Assembly: GCA_022360375.1 (NCBI GenBank)
Contig: JAKSCW010000343.1
Location: 1-7,614 of the forward strand
Direction of reading: 5' to 3'
Length of the DNA stretch: 7,614 bases
DNA from: Balneolales bacterium
Lineage (GTDB): Bacteria > Bacteroidota > Rhodothermia > Balneolales > Balneolaceae
Shown here: piece after piece, positions 1-6,300 of the stretch
How positions within the stretch are numbered: the first letter of the stretch is position 1
How the letters are laid out: every line of letters starts with the position of its first letter
Made by a program: the position numbers and the translations under genes
The notes under the pieces: model-generated
What the model saw: only the letters and a program-made list of their open reading frames with translations
Told to the model about the DNA's origin: nothing
Database searches by the model: none

Positions 1-371
1 CCATACCCCAGGTGGAATGAAAGTTCTTCCAATGCATCGTCACCGGAAGAGATTGCGGTAATTCCAAGGGTATGTTTTTGGCCTGGTAAAGGCACTGCTA
101 CCGAAGCATAATTATAGGTTATCAAGCCTAATTGATCGATTTGGGAAAAACCCGCTGTAATATCTCTGGTTAATGCCAATCCAGCAGGGTTCCAATAAGT
201 AGCATTTTCATCATCTGCCAGCCCAACAAATGCGTAGCCCATTCCTACCGGGCGGGTTCCAAAACCTATATCGACAAAAGAAGCCGGAATACCCGAAAGG
301 CTTTGCCCGAATCCGGAACCTGAAATTCCAAAAAGGATAATGAGGATGATATGTATTTTAGGAAATCTCAT
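1..371 (-). CDS. PorV/PorQ (UPF0164)-family outer-membrane beta-barrel protein, N-terminal part only
   Basis: The first 123 codons are present; the 3' part runs off the left edge. The ATG (371..369) directly follows the TAA of the preceding gene. Residues 1-22 form a signal peptide: Arg2 and Lys5, a hydrophobic core rich in Ile/Leu, then SGSGFG before Gln23, the likely mature N-terminus. The mature part has the family signature: FVDIGFGTRPVGMG (about residues 32-45), then FVGLADDENATYWNPAGLAL, where the ADD and YWNPAGL blocks are most telling. Alternating hydrophobic and polar residues follow, as expected for barrel strands. Family knowledge: these are 14-stranded FadL-like outer-membrane proteins; PorV shuttles type IX secretion cargo to the attachment complex, and PorQ/PorZ relatives act in the same pathway. 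Whether this copy is a true PorV, a PorQ or an uncharacterised paralog cannot be told from a third of the gene. Context, directly downstream of a putative type IX cargo, favours a cargo-related role. A generic FadL-type porin is the alternative. Confidence 0.88.
   Translation of the reverse strand, partial: MRFPKIHIILIILFGISGSGFGQSLSGIPASFVDIGFGTRPVGMGYAFVGLADDENATYWNPAGLALTRDITAGFSQIDQLGLITYNYASVAVPLPGQKHTLGITAISSGDDALEELSFHLGY
306..371 (-). other. Signal peptide of the PorV-like protein (residues 1-22)
   Basis: Basic residues near the N-terminus (Arg2, Lys5) precede an Ile/Leu-rich core, and a small-residue stretch SGSGFG comes before Gln23. Like the giant protein, it has exactly 22 residues before the Gln. 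The result is a Sec-exported, non-lipidated protein, as expected for an outer-membrane barrel. Confidence 0.85.
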
Positions 372-391
372 TTATTTGATAAGTACCACCT
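369..391 (-). promoter_or_regulatory. Stop-start junction TAA-ATG with a distant Shine-Dalgarno-like AGGTGG
   Basis: On the minus strand the giant gene ends TAA (374..372) and the PorV-like gene starts ATG (371..369) on the very next base and in the same phase. The only purine-rich candidate upstream is AGGTGG (391..386) inside the last codons of the giant gene, 14 bases from the ATG. That is too far for a classical ribosome site. This fits translational coupling by a terminating ribosome, and fits the weak Shine-Dalgarno usage common in Bacteroidota. Confidence 0.55.
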
Positions 392-3300
392 GCAGCAATT
401 TTACATCTTCTCTTTGTTGGTCTTCGGCTTTAATCTGGATTACATAACGTCCATTTCTTGCCATCCTTCCGTCGTTGGTTAATCCATCCCATGTAATTTC
501 TTTTTCTCCGGAAGCCGAACCATATCTTCCTGGCTGTTGTAAATCGTCCTCCAGCAATGTTCTAACCAATTCTCCGCGAATGTTATAGATTTTAATCGAA
601 ACCTTAGCAGGAGGAAATGCAGTATCCAACCAATACCCGATTTTTACTGGTGCAATGTCTGGTGAAAACGGACTTGGAAGCACTGCAGGGTATCTTAACC
701 CCAACGGTTCGTTAGCTGCCATTACTGCAAACTGACCCAGGTTTTCAATAGCTACAGTACCTTCTGAAAAGGCGCGGGATGTTTTCCCTGAAACCTGATT
801 CAAAATCTGCCACTGTAAGGTTGTAAAATTGAATCTGGCTATTTCTCGCTGTCCCGTATTTAATTCCGAAATAGTAGTATCAACGGGTAAACTTAACAAG
901 GCTTCATTTTGTAAGTCCCCACCACTGAAGGATAAAACATAGATTCGGTCTCCGACTGTGTAACTTTCATCAGATCCCTGGGCAAAAATAAATTTCTTTG
1001 TCGATGGCGGGACGGTTTCATTCAAGGATACCTGGGAAGGTATATCTACTGACCCAATTGGCAATTCCAGTTCCAGGCCATTTCCATTGATTAACCGGTA
1101 TTGCTCATCTGGCTGTATTCTGGCTACCAGCTCTATCAACTCTGAAGTACCGGTTAATCCGGATAATGAATCAAAAATTGAAACCGTAAATGAACCAAAA
1201 ACAGATGAATTTGACGGAGTGAGTAAGCCCCGGCTGTCAATGGTTGCAGAGGTTGGCGGATTAACAGACCAGCTTAACCCATCTCCCAGGAACACTGCAT
1301 TTCCGGAAGTATCGATGGCTGAATAATTGAACAAATGTTCTTCTGAATTATTTAATTGCTTGCCTGGCGCACTTACAATTATTTCCCGCAAAGGAATATT
1401 TGAAACATCAATCTCCAGATTTGTACTCAGAGTGGTTCCTCCTAAATTAGCAGATACTCTTACGGTGTAGCTTCCTTCTTCAATGGCACGAAGCAGTATC
1501 GAGGTTCCGTTTTGGTTGCTAAGCTCAATTCCACTCATTTCATTAGCCACTTCCCAACTAATTACCCCTTGTGGATTCTCTCCTGTAAACTCATCTTCTA
1601 AAGACTCACTTATTCCATCCCTGGCGGTCAATGTAAGGTTGAATGAATCTCCAACCCGCAGGTTTTGCCTATTTACATTCGGGGTAATAAGAATGTTTGA
1701 AAGTATTCCGCTTGCTAAAGGAATAATAGTTGCCTGGCTGCTTATAAAACGGTTGTTTAATAAAGAATCATCAATAATCGTATAAAAGGAGATCTCTTCG
1801 GTTGAGTTTAACGCCGGAATAAATGCCTGAAGAGTATCTCCAATCTGAGACATACCCAGCTCAGAAAAAACAGCATCTGAATTCTTTTTGTAGAATAATG
1901 TTCCGGTAGCACCTGTATTATCAAAACCAGGCCTGTTCACTACTGCCACTTTTGTTTCTGCATTCGCCAGTATTTCTGAAACCTCAACCTGTACATAAGG
2001 AAGTAATATATCGGTATCGAGAATAGTGGTATCTGATGGCAAATCAATGGTTATCGTGTTTTGCGGAAATAAATACCCTTGCTTTGATACTGATGCCACG
2101 TAACTTCCTTCACGCAGGTTCTCAGAAGAAGAATAAGAGCCATCTTCACCTGTGATTATGGTTTCTGACTCCCCACCGGATATTCCAAATATAACTTCGG
2201 CTCCATCCAACGGATCTACCCCGTCTGTTACAGTAAGATTAATTTGACCACTTGGTAAGTTGGTGACCGGAACAACGATTGTGGTTCCTATCTGGGAAGA
2301 AACAGCCTCTATCAAATAGTTTTTAGAAAAAACTCCGGATGTAACTTTAACCTGGTACAAGGTAGTATCAGTGCTTCCGGTTTTAACAGGAACATCATTA
2401 AACCGAAATATTCCATTTCGATTAGTTTCAGTATCAAATGAAGAAGTTGAAAGAGCGCTGACTTCCACTCCTTCCGCTGGTGCCCCTTTAAAACGTACGG
2501 TACCCTGAATATTAATTGCCGCTGAACCAAGCAATAAATTATCTGCCGTAAGTGATTCGCCTGGTTCCAAATCTACGGAAACGGTATCATTCACAAACCC
2601 TGATTTGGAAGCAATAATGGAATAGGACCCTGGAGCTAAACTCTCGAAAGAATATTCTCCTGAACTATTAGTTAACGTATTAAATGCCTGACCGGTAGTA
2701 CTAAAAATGGCGCGCACATCTACGGCATTTTCAGGTATTTCAGTAGTCCCGTTTAAAGAATTCACGATTCCACTTAGCATAGAATTGTTAGCTGTAAGGG
2801 AAAAGCGGGTTGAAATGGAGTCTCCTGAAGACAATTCAATTTCCCTGCTCTCGGGACTCGCAGTAAATCCTTCTTTTGAAGGCCGTACTACATAATAAGT
2901 GGTTGCCTGAATATCGTTGAAAATCGCAAGGCCGTTTGCGCTGGTTTTTTTATTTAATATGATGCTGGTATCTGCAGAGATTATAGTAATATCAACATTT
3001 GGGACCCCGGCATTTAACTCGTCAATAACCTCAACAGAAAGCGTTCCAATGTTTTGTATACTTGTAAAATTTTGAGTTCTTGAACCGTCAAAAGAAACTG
3101 TGATTATATCCGAAGTATCCGGAGAGAATGTATAGCCCGGAAGCTGAGCAGTGACCCTGTAACTTCCTTCGGGAAGGAAATCAAAAGAATATTCACCATT
3201 TGAATTGCTCGAAATAAGCCGGATGATCTCTGATGTATTTGCATCTAATAGCTGTACACTGCTTTCTGCTACTCCCGTAGAGCCACTAATTTCAGCTTGC

Positions 3301-6300
3301 TCAACTATAACAGTAATTGCTTCTTCAAGCACGGTTTGGGGCTCTCCTGCCGGTACTGTTACCAATACTTCTACATTCTTATACCCCTCTCTGTAAATAT
3401 CCGTTGTAATTGTATACGTCACCCCGGTTTCAACTCCTTCAAAGATAAATTCACCCTGGTCGTTGGATTGAACTATGTATGAATTGGAATTACTTGACGC
3501 AATTAAAGTCACCCGAAAAGGCAGGGGAGTTCCATTAGGATCGGCCACAATACCTGTTATTGTTCCATTGTTTGGCAATAGCGTGCGGTTCACAGTTTCA
3601 ACAGGAGAACCCGGATCGATATCTACCAATACAGTATCCGATTTATAACCTTGTTTTGAGCTTATCAGCGTGTAAGAATCGGGGACTAAATTCGTAATAC
3701 TAAACTCACCCGACGCAGATGTTAAAGCGAACCCGGCACCTCGTTCGCCAGTTGCTGAAATTTGAACGTCTTTAATCGCGGTATTTGAATTTTCATCCGT
3801 AATAAATCCGCTAAGCACCCCATTATTCGGAATCAGGTTGTTTACGTTTATTCCTGTTTTTTCAAGATCTCCATCTGTTATGGAAGTTAGCGTGGCATTA
3901 CCGGAAGTATATCCGGTTTTAGAAGCATTAACCTGGTAATCAGAAATTTCCAGAGAAGTGAGATTGTACACCCCATTCGCATCAGAGATGGCTATGTAGT
4001 TTATGCCTTCTGAACTTGTAGCAGTAACGGTGGCTTCACTTACAGAAAGGCCATTTTCATCCGTAATAACCCCACTCATTCCTCCATTCTTTTGTTCAAG
4101 TACGGTATTTATTGTCAGGAAATCCCCATCATCAGCCTCTTCATTAACAACTTCACTAATAAAACCAGCCTTAGATAGTTCGATGCTATAAACACCACCT
4201 GTTAACCCGGAAATAGTGAACGTCCCATCCTGATTCGTAACAGCGCTTGCTCCTCCGCCACCAATTCTCGAAAGATTCACAAATACATTTTCAATTCCTG
4301 TATCACTCTCGGTTACAATGGTTCCGTTTATGAACACAAAGTTTTCAGCAAGGTTAAAACTTATCCCGGATATATTTTGGCCAATGCTCAATGTGGTGTT
4401 CGTACTGGAAGGAGAATATCCCGGTCTTGTTGCTTCCAGGATATATGTACCAGGATCAAGACCTAGCACATACGTTCCATCATTATCGGTATTTGTACTA
4501 TCTACCCTGCGATCGCTTGTATCGATGGCTACAATTTTTACATCCGATAGTATCCCTCCACCAGTCGTATTCGTAGTACCGGAAACAGAACTTGGATTTG
4601 CCGTTAACGAGAAATCAACTACTTCGGTTGAACCTGCAATTAACCCATCCGTCTTATCTGAACTATTTCGATACCCATTTTTGGATGCAAGTACCTGGTA
4701 ACTTTCATCACTTGGCAAAGCAAGTGCATATGTTCCATTAACCTGGGTTATTGTTGTTTGGTTAAAATCTTCATCCCCTATTTTAGTGACTATGACATCC
4801 ACATTACCAACCGGGTTCACTCCATCAGTAATGGTGCCTCGTAATGTTGTTAGGTTTTCCTGCAATGTGAAGTTTTGATTTACAAGCTGCTGACCTGCAC
4901 CCACGTTTAGTAATGCTGTTGAATCGGGAATAAAACCCGTTTTCTCAGCTTTTATATACCAATTTCCTGATTGCAGGTTAAATGAATACGCTCCATCCAG
5001 CTCATTTAAAACTTGATTTCTGGATCCGGATGCAGTGTTTATTGCAGTTAGTGTTACATTCGAGAGTACTTCCCCACCGGAATTAACTGTTCCTGAAATT
5101 GAACCGGCGTTGGGGATCATTTCAAAATCTACCCCGGTTAAATTCTGCCCCACATTTACTGTTACCGTTTTTGGATCGGGCGATACTAACCCGGGTTTTA
5201 CCACCGAAACCGTATGTGTACCGCTTGGCACGCTCATACTGAAGTACCCACTGGCTGATGTTTGAGTTGTACCCACATTTGGAATGCTTACTGTGGCATC
5301 ATCAATTCCATTTCCATTCGGTAATAATATCGAACCGGAAATAGAACTCGGATTAGGAGTAAGCTCAAAATCGATGCCGGATATGGTTTCACCAACAGCA
5401 ATTCCTATGAACAGTTCACGATCTTTATCTGAAGTATAGTTCTTTTCTGTAGCTTGAATAGTATAAGATCCACTCTTCAGGCTTAAAGTATATTGCCCAT
5501 TAAGTCCACTCCGCGCTGTAACAGGAGTGCCAACCTTTGGAATGGCTGTAACTAAAATATCAGAAAAGGTAGTGGTTCCGGTAGAACCATCTTCATTAAA
5601 AATCCTTTCTCTTACAAAACCCGTTATCTGATTTGCATTACCCGTCAATACGAAATCAACATTCTGCTGTATATCGCCGGTAGATAATGAAACATCAATA
5701 TCTGCTGGTTTTATAAACCCTGTTTTTTCTACCGCGATCGTCCAGTCGCCACTTCCTACTGTAAATTGATAGGCTCCACTTCCGTTAGTTTTTGCAGTAT
5801 ATGACCGTGCAGCATTGCTTATGGTCACATCTGCCTGTTGAACAGCGTTACCATCTTCATTAAATACAAAGCCACTAACCGTTGCCTGATCATTAGTTAG
5901 TACGAAAGGGATGGCAATATTTTTTTGCTCATTTAAATCAACGGTAACTATTTCAGTAGATGGACTTATATATCCCGATTTTGAAATATCTATTTCATAG
6001 GACCCTTGCTCTAAGGAAACAGAAAACTCCCCGTTGCTATTCGTAACAGCTATTTTTTCTTCCCCGCTTGAAAGATTCGTAAGAAGAACCTCTGAATCGT
6101 CAATCTTATCTCCATTTTCATCTTCAACTATTCCCTGGATGGAAGACGGAAATGGTACAAGATTAATAGTCACTGAAGTCCTTTGGTCATCATTTATTAC
6201 CGCCTGAGCAGTACCCGTTTCATAACCATCTTTAACTGCAGTTAACTCATACCTGCCCGCTACTAAACTATCAACATGTGTTGAGTTTTGTACAAAGAAT

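Noticed and set aside
2312..2530. Minus-strand open frame of 72 codons in another phase
   Set aside because: It lies within the repeat at residues 1669-1753 of the giant protein, which continues unbroken in the main frame; no sign of a frameshift or of an independent protein.
4318..4701. Plus-strand open frame of 127 codons, and other plus-strand open frames such as 1483..1785, 1087..1326 and 5035..5265
   Set aside because: All lie fully antisense to the giant gene, have no ribosome site or family motif, and read like shadows of its repeat codons.
878..6272. Twelve D-S/T-(A/I/L/V/M/T) sites resembling the Bacteroides O-glycosylation motif (for example at residues 418, 1296, 1646, 1896, 2215)
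   Set aside because: About ten would be expected by chance in a Ser/Thr/Asp-rich protein of this length, so there is no enrichment to report.
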